From: Proteobacteria bacterium SG_bin9
Lineage (GTDB): Bacteria; Pseudomonadota; Alphaproteobacteria; Rhizobiales; Xanthobacteraceae
Assembly: GCA_002083525.1 (NCBI GenBank)
Contig: LWDM01000044.1
Location: 21,556-62,215 of the forward strand
Direction of reading: 5' to 3'
Length of the DNA: 40,660 bases
Shown: one piece after another, positions 1-6,626 of the stretch
Position numbering within the stretch: the first letter of the stretch is position 1
Layout of the letters: the number at the start of each line of letters is the position of its first letter
Notes under the pieces: model-generated
Told to the model about the DNA's origin: nothing
The model's input: the letters and a program-made list of their open reading frames with translations, nothing else
Databases searched by the model: none
Made by a program: the position numbers and the translations under genes

Positions 1-1
1 G

Positions 2-205
2 GCGGTGATGTCGCATCGCTCGGGCGAGACCGAGGACTCGACGATTGCCGACCTCGCTGTCGCGACCAACTGCGGACAGATCAAGACCGGCTCGCTGGCG
101 CGTTCGGATCGCACCGCCAAATACAACCAGCTGCTCCGGATCGAGCAGGAGCTGGGACCGCAGGCGCGCTACGGCGGCAAGGCGGCGTTGAAGGCTTTTC
201 GCTGA
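2..205 (+). CDS. eno: Enolase, C-terminal fragment
   Basis: The first 67 codons in the window are the C-terminal end of phosphopyruvate hydratase, which interconverts 2-phosphoglycerate and phosphoenolpyruvate in glycolysis and gluconeogenesis. The stretch MSHRSGETEDSTIADLAVA is the highly conserved enolase segment holding the Ser-Gly-Glu substrate loop, and QIKTGSLARSDRTAKYNQL carries the next conserved block with the C-terminal catalytic surroundings. The frame is open at the left edge, so the start and most of the protein lie outside. It ends in KAALKAFR, a normal enolase terminus. Its position before pdhABC, with a reductase and a division gene in between, is typical of the Bradyrhizobium group. 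Identification is certain; only the extent is partial. Confidence 0.97.
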   Translation, partial: AVMSHRSGETEDSTIADLAVATNCGQIKTGSLARSDRTAKYNQLLRIEQELGPQARYGGKAALKAFR

Positions 206-215
206 CATGGGTGCG

Positions 216-232
216 GGCCGCCTCGTGCGGCC
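216..232 (+). terminator. Possible weak terminator hairpin after eno
   Basis: A perfect 6-bp G+C stem (GGCCGC / GCGGCC) with a 5-nt loop begins 10 nt after the enolase stop codon. No T-tract follows, so it may be a processing or stability hairpin and not a true intrinsic terminator. Confidence 0.3.
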
Positions 233-260
233 GCCGTCCAAAATGTTGCTAAACGCTGGA

Positions 261-278
261 AGGATGCACTTGCATCCT
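261..278. promoter_or_regulatory. Inverted repeat (possible operator) upstream of the FMN reductase gene
   Basis: AGGATGCA and TGCATCCT form perfect 8-bp arms around a 2-bp centre, about 60 bp before the reductase start. Flanking GGA and TTCC extend the symmetry with a bulge. An 18-bp dyad with almost no spacer looks more like the site of a dimeric repressor (MarR or TetR type) than an RNA hairpin, but no regulator gene is in view. Function is inferred from symmetry and position only. Confidence 0.35.
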
Positions 279-336
279 CCTTCCGGTCGCCTATGTGGTC
301 GTCGTTGTTTGTGACCTGAACGTCAAAGGATCATCC

Positions 337-894
337 ATGGCCAATCCCGCCCGCGTCGTCGTCATTGTCGGCAGCCTCCGCAAGGACGCGTTTTCCCTCA
401 AAGTCGCCAATACCCTGAAGGCGATCGCGCCGGCCTCATTGGCGCTCGACGTCACGACGCTCGGCGGCCTCTCGTTTTTCAGCCAGGACCTCGAAGCCAG
501 TCCGCCGGCGGACTGGATTGCGTTCCGCGACAAGCTGAAGGCGTCCAATGCCGTGCTTTTCATCACGCCGGAGTACAACCGCTCCGTCCCGGGCGTGCTG
601 AAGAACGCGATCGATATCGCCTCGCGCCCCTACGGCCAGAGCTCGTTCAACGGCAAGCCGGTCGGTATCATCGGCACATCGCCGGGCGCCCATGGCGGCG
701 TCTCGGCGGTGAAGCATCTGCAGCAGATTCTGCCTGGCATCAGCGGTCCGATCCTGCAGCAGCCGGAAATGTACGTCGGCCAGCTTGGCGACGCCTTCGA
801 CGCCGCGGGCACAATGACCAAGGATTCCGTGAAGGAATTCCTGGCCAAGTATCTGGATGCGTTCGCGGCCTGGGTCGCCGTCCACGCCAAATAG
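337..894 (+). CDS. NADPH-dependent FMN reductase family protein (flavodoxin-like quinone/chromate reductase type)
   Basis: A 185-residue cytoplasmic flavoprotein of the NADPH-dependent FMN reductase family (ChrR/YieF/azoreductase-like). The N-terminal strand and phosphate loop VVVIVGSLRKDAFSLKVAN matches the family's G-S-x-R-x-x-S pattern that binds FMN phosphate. FITPEYNRSVPGVLKNAIDI is the hallmark PEYN segment, and GKPVGIIGTSPGAHGG is the third flavin loop. Length fits the family (170-195). ATG 337 was chosen because AAAGGA lies at 325-330 with correct spacing and the family's N-terminus begins just there; a GTG 14 codons upstream has no such site. Such enzymes reduce quinones, azo dyes or metals with NAD(P)H; the physiological substrate cannot be told from sequence. 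It is 131 bp downstream of eno, with a dyad in the gap that may be an operator. Confidence 0.9.
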   Translation: MANPARVVVIVGSLRKDAFSLKVANTLKAIAPASLALDVTTLGGLSFFSQDLEASPPADWIAFRDKLKASNAVLFITPEYNRSVPGVLKNAIDIASRPYGQSSFNGKPVGIIGTSPGAHGGVSAVKHLQQILPGISGPILQQPEMYVGQLGDAFDAAGTMTKDSVKEFLAKYLDAFAAWVAVHAK

Positions 895-931
895 GCCCAT
901 GCCGCTTTCGTGAGCGCCGCACAGTCCGGTG

Positions 932-946
932 TTAAGTCCCGATTAA
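932..946. promoter_or_regulatory. Perfect CtrA-type box TTAA-N7-TTAA upstream of the ftsB-like gene
   Basis: TTAA at 932-935 and TTAA at 943-946 are separated by exactly seven bases, the consensus for the alphaproteobacterial cell-cycle regulator CtrA. The site ends 23 bp before the division-gene start codon, so it would overlap or lie close to its promoter. The spacing and bases are seen directly; binding is inferred. Confidence 0.55.
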
Positions 947-969
947 CCGCGCTGGCCCATCGTGGGGCC

Positions 970-1287
970 ATGGTCTCACGCACCCGTCTCAAAGGTATTC
1001 TGACCGGTATCGCGCTCTACGCGATCGCCGCCGGTATGATCGCCTATTTTGGCGTCAATGCGTATACCGGCCGCTATGGGCTCAATGCACGGCTCGAGCT
1101 CGATCAGGAGATCATCGCGCTGACGTCCGAACTCGCCCGGCTGAAGCAGGAGCGGGCCGTCGGCGAGCAGCGTGTGTCGCTGCTGCGCTCCGGTGGAATC
1201 GATCCGGACATGCTGGACGAGCGCGCGCGCTACCAGCTCAACTTTGCGCATCCGCGCGATGTGGTTCGCCCCATCAACGCGCAGTGA
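970..1287 (+). CDS. FtsB/DivIC-type septum formation initiator
   Basis: A 105-residue bitopic membrane protein of the septum formation initiator family (FtsB/DivIC), part of the divisome FtsQLB complex. It has a short basic N-terminus, one transmembrane helix at about residues 9-28, a periplasmic coiled coil at about 41-73 (LDQEIIALTSELARLKQER), then the conserved tail DPDMLDERARYQLNFAHPRD. ATG 970 is preferred to an in-frame GTG at 910 because it puts the basic residues and helix at the usual place and leaves the CtrA-type box at 932-946 outside the gene. The Shine-Dalgarno is poor (GGGG only 2 nt away). Location between eno and pdhA is usual in this group. Strong family assignment; whether it is the true FtsB rather than a paralogue is likely but unproven. 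Confidence 0.88.
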   Translation: MVSRTRLKGILTGIALYAIAAGMIAYFGVNAYTGRYGLNARLELDQEIIALTSELARLKQERAVGEQRVSLLRSGGIDPDMLDERARYQLNFAHPRDVVRPINAQ

Positions 1288-1464
1288 CGACGGTCTTCGC
1301 AGTTTCCGTTCGCGCTAATTTCAAAATTCCTTCGCGGCCGTTTCATAAATTCCAACATCGCTGCACTGCGGCGAATGTATTCCAGCATGTGGCAAAGCGC
1401 GGCGCTTTATCGGCCATTTGAGTTGCGGTAGAGAGGCTTAAGTCCCTCCCGATCCGGATGCGCC

Positions 1465-2505
1465 ATGAGCTCAGCGAAGACGACGGCCCCCGCAAAGAAC
1501 GCCACCGCCAAACAAGACGGAAACGGGCAGCACCATCCTTCGCCCCCCAAGTTCACCAAGGAGCAAGAGCTTCACGCACTGCGTGAGATGCTGCTGATCC
1601 GCCGCTTCGAGGAAAAGGCCGGTCAGCTCTACGGCATGGGCGCCATCGGCGGCTTCTGCCACCTCTACATTGGCCAGGAAGCCGTCGTCATCGGTATGCA
1701 GATGGCGTTGAAGCAGGGCGATCAGCTCATCACCGGCTACCGCGACCACGGCCACATGCTGGCCGCCGGCATGACCGCGAATGGCGTGATGGCGGAATTG
1801 ACCGGGCGCCGCGGCGGTTACTCCAAGGGCAAGGGCGGCTCCATGCACATGTTCAGTGCGGAGAAGCACTTCTACGGCGGCCACGGCATCGTCGGCGCGC
1901 AGGTGTCGCTCGGCACCGGACTGGCCTTTGCCAACAAGTATCGCGGCAACGACAACGTCAGTGTTGCTTACTTTGGTGACGGCGCCGCCAACCAGGGCCA
2001 GGTCTACGAGAGCTTCAACATGGCGGAGCTCTGGAAGCTGCCGGTCATCTACGTCATCGAGAACAACCGCTACGCCATGGGCACGGCCGTGCATCGCTCA
2101 TCCGCCCAGCAGGATTTCTCCAAGCGCGGCGTCTCATTCAACATTCCGGGCGAGCAGGTCGACGGCATGGACGTGCGCGCGGTCAAGGCCGCCGCCGACA
2201 AGGCGGTGAAGTGGTGCCGCGAGGGCAATGGCCCGTACATCCTCGAAATGCAGACGTATCGCTATCGCGGCCACTCAATGTCAGACCCCGCGAAGTACCG
2301 CACGCGCGAGGAGGTCGAGAAGGTCCGTCACGATCAGGACCCGATCGAGCAAGTGCGTAACCGTCTGCTTGAGATGAAGGTCAGCGAGCAGGATCTGAAG
2401 GCGATCGACGCCGACGTGCGCGAGATCGTCAACGCATCCGCGGATTTCGCGCAAAGCGATCCGGAGCCGGATGTGTCCGAACTTTACACCGACATCTACC
2501 GTTAA
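1465..2505 (+). CDS. pdhA: Pyruvate dehydrogenase E1 component, alpha subunit
   Basis: The alpha chain of the heterotetrameric thiamine-diphosphate E1, which decarboxylates pyruvate and, with E1 beta, reductively acetylates lipoyl groups. At 346 residues it has normal size. After a variable Ala/Lys-rich N-terminal tail, the core starts near residue 33. The ThDP/Mg motif begins with GDGAANQ at 171 and closes with ENN at 199-201. TYRYRGHSMSDPAKYRT (about 264-280) is the conserved loop equivalent to the one phosphorylated in mitochondrial E1 alpha. GGSMHMF at 124-130 is another family block. It heads the pdhA-pdhB-pdhC run, 24 bp before pdhB. A 177-bp gap precedes it, which probably contains the operon promoter although none could be defined with confidence. 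Confidence 0.97.
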   Translation: MSSAKTTAPAKNATAKQDGNGQHHPSPPKFTKEQELHALREMLLIRRFEEKAGQLYGMGAIGGFCHLYIGQEAVVIGMQMALKQGDQLITGYRDHGHMLAAGMTANGVMAELTGRRGGYSKGKGGSMHMFSAEKHFYGGHGIVGAQVSLGTGLAFANKYRGNDNVSVAYFGDGAANQGQVYESFNMAELWKLPVIYVIENNRYAMGTAVHRSSAQQDFSKRGVSFNIPGEQVDGMDVRAVKAAADKAVKWCREGNGPYILEMQTYRYRGHSMSDPAKYRTREEVEKVRHDQDPIEQVRNRLLEMKVSEQDLKAIDADVREIVNASADFAQSDPEPDVSELYTDIYR

Positions 2506-2529
2506 AAGCGCGAGCGTTCAGGAGCTATC

Positions 2530-3936
2530 ATGCCGATTCAAATTCTGATGCCCGCGCTGTCGCCGACGATGGAGAAGGGCAACCTCGCCAAGTGGCTGAA
2601 AAAGGAAGGCGAGAAGATCAAATCCGGCGATGTGATCGCCGAGATCGAGACCGACAAAGCCACGATGGAAGTCGAGGCAACCGATGAAGGCACGCTCGGC
2701 AAGATCCTCGTGCCGGAAGGCACCGCCGACGTTGCCGTCAATACGCCGATCGCGATGATCCTTGGTGACGGCGAAAGCGCGTCCGATCTCGCCAAGGCGC
2801 CGGCGGCTGCCGCTCCATCGCCGAGCGTTCAGCACGAGGTTGCGGAATCGAAGTCGCCGGTCGGCGAGGGCAAGCCTGCGATCAGTGCGCCGCCGGTGCA
2901 TGTGAGCCACGCGGCTCCCATTGAACCTGAGCCCGACGTTCCGGCCGGCACCGAGATGGTCACCATGACCATGCGTGAAGCACTGCGCGATGCCATGGCG
3001 GAAGAAATGCGCCGCGACGGCGACGTCTTCATCATGGGTGAAGAGGTCGCAGAGTATCAGGGCGCCTACAAGATCACGCAGGGCCTGCTGCAGGAATTCG
3101 GTGCGCGGCGCGTGATCGATACGCCGATCACCGAGCATGGCTTTGCCGGCGTCGGCGTCGGCGCGGCCTTCACGGGGCTGAAGCCCATCGTCGAGTTCAT
3201 GACCTTCAACTTCGCCATGCAGGCGATCGACCAGATCATCAACTCGGCGGCGAAGACACTCTACATGTCCGGCGGCCAGATGGGCTGCTCGATCGTGTTC
3301 CGCGGCCCGAACGGCGCGGCCGCGCGCGTGGCCGCTCAGCACAGCCAGGACTACGCGGCCTGGTACTCCCAGATTCCGGGCCTCAAGGTCGTGTCGCCGT
3401 ATTCGCCGGCCGACGCCAAGGGTCTCTTGAAGGCCGCGATCCGCGATCCGAACCCGATCATCTTCCTCGAGAACGAAATCCTCTACGGTCAGAGCGGCCC
3501 GGTGCCGAAGCTCGACGATTACATCGTGCCGATCGGCAAGGCCAAGATCGCGCGGCCCGGTAAGGACGTGACGATCATCTCGTGGTCGATCGGCATGACT
3601 TATTCGCTGAAGGCGGCCGAAGAGCTCGCGAAGGAAGGCATCGACGCGGAAGTCATCGACCTGCGCACCATCCGCCCGATGGATACCGAGACGATCATCG
3701 CGTCGGTGAAGAAGACCGGGCGTGCGGTGGCGGTCGAGGAAGGCTGGCAGCAGTCGGGCGTCGGCGCCGAAATCGCATCGCGCATCATGGAGCACGCCTT
3801 CGACTATCTCGACGCGCCGGTCGCGCGCGTATCCGGCAAGGACGTGCCGATGCCGTATGCGGCCAATCTCGAAAAGCTGGCGCTGCCGAGCGTCGCCGAA
3901 GTCGTCGCCGCGGCGAAAGCCGTTTGCTATCGCTAA
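2530..3936 (+). CDS. pdhB: Pyruvate dehydrogenase E1 component, beta subunit, with N-terminal lipoyl domain
   Basis: The beta chain of pyruvate dehydrogenase E1, but at 468 residues much longer than the usual 325-330. The extra part is a complete lipoyl domain at residues 1-80, whose ETDKATMEVE motif places the lipoylated lysine at K43. A Pro/Ala linker (about 85-145) leads to the transketolase-like core starting at TMTMREALRDAMAEEMRRD, followed by the ThDP-contacting segment and the C-terminal transketolase domain (about 335-460). Its lipoyl domain is almost the same as that of the E2 next door, pointing to duplication or ongoing conversion. AGGAG at 2520-2524 gives a good ribosome site. A lipoylated E1 beta is known from alphaproteobacteria, so this is a lineage trait and not an assembly error. 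Confidence 0.97.
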   Translation: MPIQILMPALSPTMEKGNLAKWLKKEGEKIKSGDVIAEIETDKATMEVEATDEGTLGKILVPEGTADVAVNTPIAMILGDGESASDLAKAPAAAAPSPSVQHEVAESKSPVGEGKPAISAPPVHVSHAAPIEPEPDVPAGTEMVTMTMREALRDAMAEEMRRDGDVFIMGEEVAEYQGAYKITQGLLQEFGARRVIDTPITEHGFAGVGVGAAFTGLKPIVEFMTFNFAMQAIDQIINSAAKTLYMSGGQMGCSIVFRGPNGAAARVAAQHSQDYAAWYSQIPGLKVVSPYSPADAKGLLKAAIRDPNPIIFLENEILYGQSGPVPKLDDYIVPIGKAKIARPGKDVTIISWSIGMTYSLKAAEELAKEGIDAEVIDLRTIRPMDTETIIASVKKTGRAVAVEEGWQQSGVGAEIASRIMEHAFDYLDAPVARVSGKDVPMPYAANLEKLALPSVAEVVAAAKAVCYR

Positions 3937-3951
3937 AGCGGGGCCAGACCG

Positions 3952-5310
3952 ATGCCGATCAACATTTTAATGCCCGCTTTGTCGCCAACGATGGAGAAGG
4001 GCAACCTCGCCAAGTGGCTCAAGAAAGAGGGCGACAAGGTCAAGTCCGGCGATGTGATCGCCGAGATCGAAACCGACAAGGCGACGATGGAAGTTGAAGC
4101 CGTCGACGAAGGCGTGCTGGCGAAGATTCTGGTGCCGGAAGGCACCGCCGACGTCGCGGTCAACGATGTCATCGCCGTGCTCGCCGGTGACGGCGAGGAC
4201 GTGAAGGCCGCTGCTGGCGGCGCTGCACCGTCCGCGCCGAAAGCCGAAGCGAAGCCGCAAGCGGCTGCCGCTCCTGCGCCGGCCAAGGCCGATGCGCCTG
4301 CCGCAAAGCCTGCGGCGGCTCCCGCAGCGCTGGCACCCGCCGCTGCTCCGGCAGCGAAGGCGAACGGCTCGACCTCTGGCCGCGTGTTCTCGTCGCCGCT
4401 GGCGCGCCGCATGGCAAAGGAAGCCGGCATCGACATCGGCCGCGTCACCGGCTCGGGTCCGCACGGCCGCGTGGTCGCGCGCGACGTCGAAGGGGCGAAG
4501 TCCGGCAAGGGCCTGAAGGCTCCTGCTGCTGGCAGTGCACCTGCGGCGGCCCCTGGTGCAGCGCCCGCGATGTCGGATCAGCAGATCCTCGCACTGTACG
4601 AGGAGGGCAAATACGAGAGCGTGCCGCACGACTCGATGCGGCGCACGATCGCGCAGCGGCTCACAGCGGCGACGAATTCGATGCCGACCTTCTACCTCAC
4701 GGTCGATTGCGACCTCGGCAAGCTGTCGGCCGCGCGCGAGGAAATCAACGCCGCTGCGGCTAAGGGCGCCGACGGCAAGCCGCTCTACAAGCTGTCGGTG
4801 AACGACTTCGTCATCAAGGCGATGGCGATCGCGTTGCAGAAGATTCCCGAAGCCAACGTCTCGTGGACCGAAGCCGCGATGCTCCGTCACAAGCATTCGG
4901 ACATCGGCGTCGCGGTCGCGCTGCCGTTCGGCTTGATCACGCCGATCATTCGTCAGGCCGAGCTGAAGACGCTCTCGGCCATCTCGAACGAGATGAAGGA
5001 CCTGGCGGCCCGCGCCAAGGGCAAGAAGTTGAAGCCGAACGAGTACCAGGGCGGCACGTCCTCGGTGTCCAACCTCGGCATGTACGGCATCAAGGACTTC
5101 ACCGCGGTGATCAACCCGCCGCAGTCGTCGATCCTTGCGGTCGGCACCGGCGAGGAACGCGCGATCGTCCGCAACGGCCAGATCGTCGCCGCCACCATGA
5201 TGAGCGTGACGCTATCATGCGATCATCGCGCCATCGACGGTGCGCTCGGCGCGGAGCTGATCACGGCGTTCAAGAAGCTGATTGAAAATCCGGTGATGAT
5301 GGTCGTCTGA
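3952..5310 (+). CDS. pdhC: Dihydrolipoamide acetyltransferase (E2) of pyruvate dehydrogenase
   Basis: The core acetyltransferase of the pyruvate dehydrogenase complex, passing acetyl from lipoamide to CoA. One lipoyl domain occupies residues 1-80 with lipoyl lysine K43 in ETDKATMEVE. A long Ala/Pro linker follows (about 85-140), then the peripheral subunit-binding domain (about 144-182, RVFSSPLARRMAKEAGIDI and GPHGRVVARDVE), a second linker, and the catalytic domain from about 215. The active-site HxxxDG motif is HRAIDG, with H425 and D429. At 452 residues it has the size of single-lipoyl E2 proteins; E1 beta supplies a second lipoyl domain. It follows pdhB after 15 bp. The E3 gene lies 1.3 kb downstream, separated by two uncharacterised genes. 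Confidence 0.97.
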   Translation: MPINILMPALSPTMEKGNLAKWLKKEGDKVKSGDVIAEIETDKATMEVEAVDEGVLAKILVPEGTADVAVNDVIAVLAGDGEDVKAAAGGAAPSAPKAEAKPQAAAAPAPAKADAPAAKPAAAPAALAPAAAPAAKANGSTSGRVFSSPLARRMAKEAGIDIGRVTGSGPHGRVVARDVEGAKSGKGLKAPAAGSAPAAAPGAAPAMSDQQILALYEEGKYESVPHDSMRRTIAQRLTAATNSMPTFYLTVDCDLGKLSAAREEINAAAAKGADGKPLYKLSVNDFVIKAMAIALQKIPEANVSWTEAAMLRHKHSDIGVAVALPFGLITPIIRQAELKTLSAISNEMKDLAARAKGKKLKPNEYQGGTSSVSNLGMYGIKDFTAVINPPQSSILAVGTGEERAIVRNGQIVAATMMSVTLSCDHRAIDGALGAELITAFKKLIENPVMMVV

Positions 5311-5346
5311 CGCACGCGCCGGCATAACAAGAACAGGGAGGCGTGC

Positions 5347-6156
5347 ATGCGGATGGTTGTGAAGTCGCTGGTGCTGGCGGCGGTGGCGGCAGTTGCGCTA
5401 GCCGGCGCAGCCCAGGCCCAGCAGAAGCCGAAGATCGCCGCGCTCAAAGAGCAGCCGAAGACGATCCTCTACGTCGGCAACAGCTTCTTCTATTTCAACA
5501 ACAGCCTGCACAGCCATGTGTTGGGAATGATCCGCGGCGCCGATCCGCAGAACGCCGCCAGCCATCTCGCCACGTCCGTGACCATCAGCGGCTCCGGCAT
5601 GAACTGGCACAACATCGACGCCTACTACAACGACGGCATGGCGTCCTACACCTTCGATGCCAACAACAACGTGGTGCAGACCAAGCGCGAGAAGAAGTTC
5701 GACGCCGTCATCACGATGGATTGCAGCCAGTGCCCGATCCATCCGCAGATGGGCGCGATCTTCGCCGAGCAGGTGGCGAAGCAGGCGGCCTCCATCCGCA
5801 AGAACGGCGGCATGCCGGTGCTGTTCATGTCGTGGGCCTACGCCGACAAGCCGGAGATGACGGCGCAGCTCGCGGAAGCCTACACTGCGGCCGGCAACGC
5901 CAACGATGCGCTGGTGATCCCGGTCGCGCTCGCGTTCGAGCGCTCGATCAAGGCGCGGCCCGAACTCAATCTCTACGTCGCCGACAAGCGGCATCCGAGT
6001 CCCGCAGGCACCTATCTCGCCGCGAGCACGGTTTACGCATCGGTCTATGGCAAATCGCCGGTCGGCAATGCCTATCGCATGGGCCTCGATGAGGCGACCG
6101 CGACCCACCTGCAGACGGTCGCATGGGACACCATGCAGGCCTACATCAAGGAATGA
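5347..6156 (+). CDS. Secreted SGNH-hydrolase-like protein of unknown substrate
   Basis: A 269-residue exported protein not assignable to a named gene. Residues 1-24 form a signal peptide (basic start, Ala/Val-rich core, AAQAQ cleavage region). LYVGNSFFYFNNS at 41-53 matches SGNH/GDSL block I, with S46 as nucleophile candidate, and DKRHPSPAGTYLAA supplies block V, a D-x-x-H with D213 and H216. Together they suggest a periplasmic esterase or lipase-like fold. C-x-x-C is present in the middle (DCSQCP), unusual for the fold. AGGGAGG at 5336-5342 supports ATG 5347. It starts 36 bp after pdhC and its stop overlaps the next gene's start, so it is probably transcribed with the pdh genes. Catalysis is inferred; the substrate is unknown. 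Confidence 0.8.
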   Translation: MRMVVKSLVLAAVAAVALAGAAQAQQKPKIAALKEQPKTILYVGNSFFYFNNSLHSHVLGMIRGADPQNAASHLATSVTISGSGMNWHNIDAYYNDGMASYTFDANNNVVQTKREKKFDAVITMDCSQCPIHPQMGAIFAEQVAKQAASIRKNGGMPVLFMSWAYADKPEMTAQLAEAYTAAGNANDALVIPVALAFERSIKARPELNLYVADKRHPSPAGTYLAASTVYASVYGKSPVGNAYRMGLDEATATHLQTVAWDTMQAYIKE

Positions 6157-6626
6157 TGGCGGTCGGATCAGCCATGGCTCTGACAGGATGGAAGCGCCGG
6201 TTGCTGATCGTCGTGCTGGCATGCGCGTTCGGTCTTGCGGCGGCTTTCGTCTTCGCCAAGGTGGCTGGCCTCGTCCATCCGTGCGGCGGTGAGCAGCTCT
6301 CCTGTTCGATGACGCGGATCATTGGTTTTATCTACACTCCGGTCTTCAGCGGCGTCGCGCTGATTGCGTTCGCCATTGCGGCGCTGTGGAAGAACACCGG
6401 CACTGCGTTGCTCGTTGCCATGCTGATCCCGCTGGTGCCGTTCCTGATCCTGTTTGCCTCCCTCAAATACTCGGACATCTCCGTCCGTGAATGGCATGAA
6501 ATCCGCGGCCGCGATGTGCAGGAGCTTCTGCAGATCGCCATCCCGATTGTCTTGACGCTTGTTGTGCCCTGGGCTGTGCTGAAGCGTTTTGCGAACCCGC
6601 CCGTACTCGAGAAAACACATGTCTGA
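6153..6626 (+). CDS. Four-helix inner-membrane protein, unknown function
   Basis: A 157-residue integral membrane protein with no family I recognise. Four hydrophobic segments are visible, roughly residues 17-38, 52-75, 80-98 and 126-145. The first outside loop contains two cysteines (CGGEQLSCSM), which could form a disulfide. Start is ambiguous: consecutive ATG codons at 6153 and 6156 overlap the previous stop codon, and a third ATG lies at 6174; 6153 was chosen as a coupled start. The 3' end overlaps the first codons of lpdA by 8 bp. Tight overlaps on both sides make co-translation with the SGNH-like gene and lpdA likely. No evidence links it chemically to pyruvate dehydrogenase. Confidence 0.72.
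   Translation: MMAVGSAMALTGWKRRLLIVVLACAFGLAAAFVFAKVAGLVHPCGGEQLSCSMTRIIGFIYTPVFSGVALIAFAIAALWKNTGTALLVAMLIPLVPFLILFASLKYSDISVREWHEIRGRDVQELLQIAIPIVLTLVVPWAVLKRFANPPVLEKTHV

Noticed and set aside
910..969. Longer N-terminus for the FtsB-like protein from GTG 910
   Set aside because: It would shift the membrane helix away from its usual position and put the CtrA-type box within the coding region.
2518..3795. 425-codon open frame antisense to pdhB
   Set aside because: Composition is Arg/His/Asp-rich as expected from the complement of GC-rich coding DNA; pdhB is a certain gene and the antisense frame has no domain or ribosome site.
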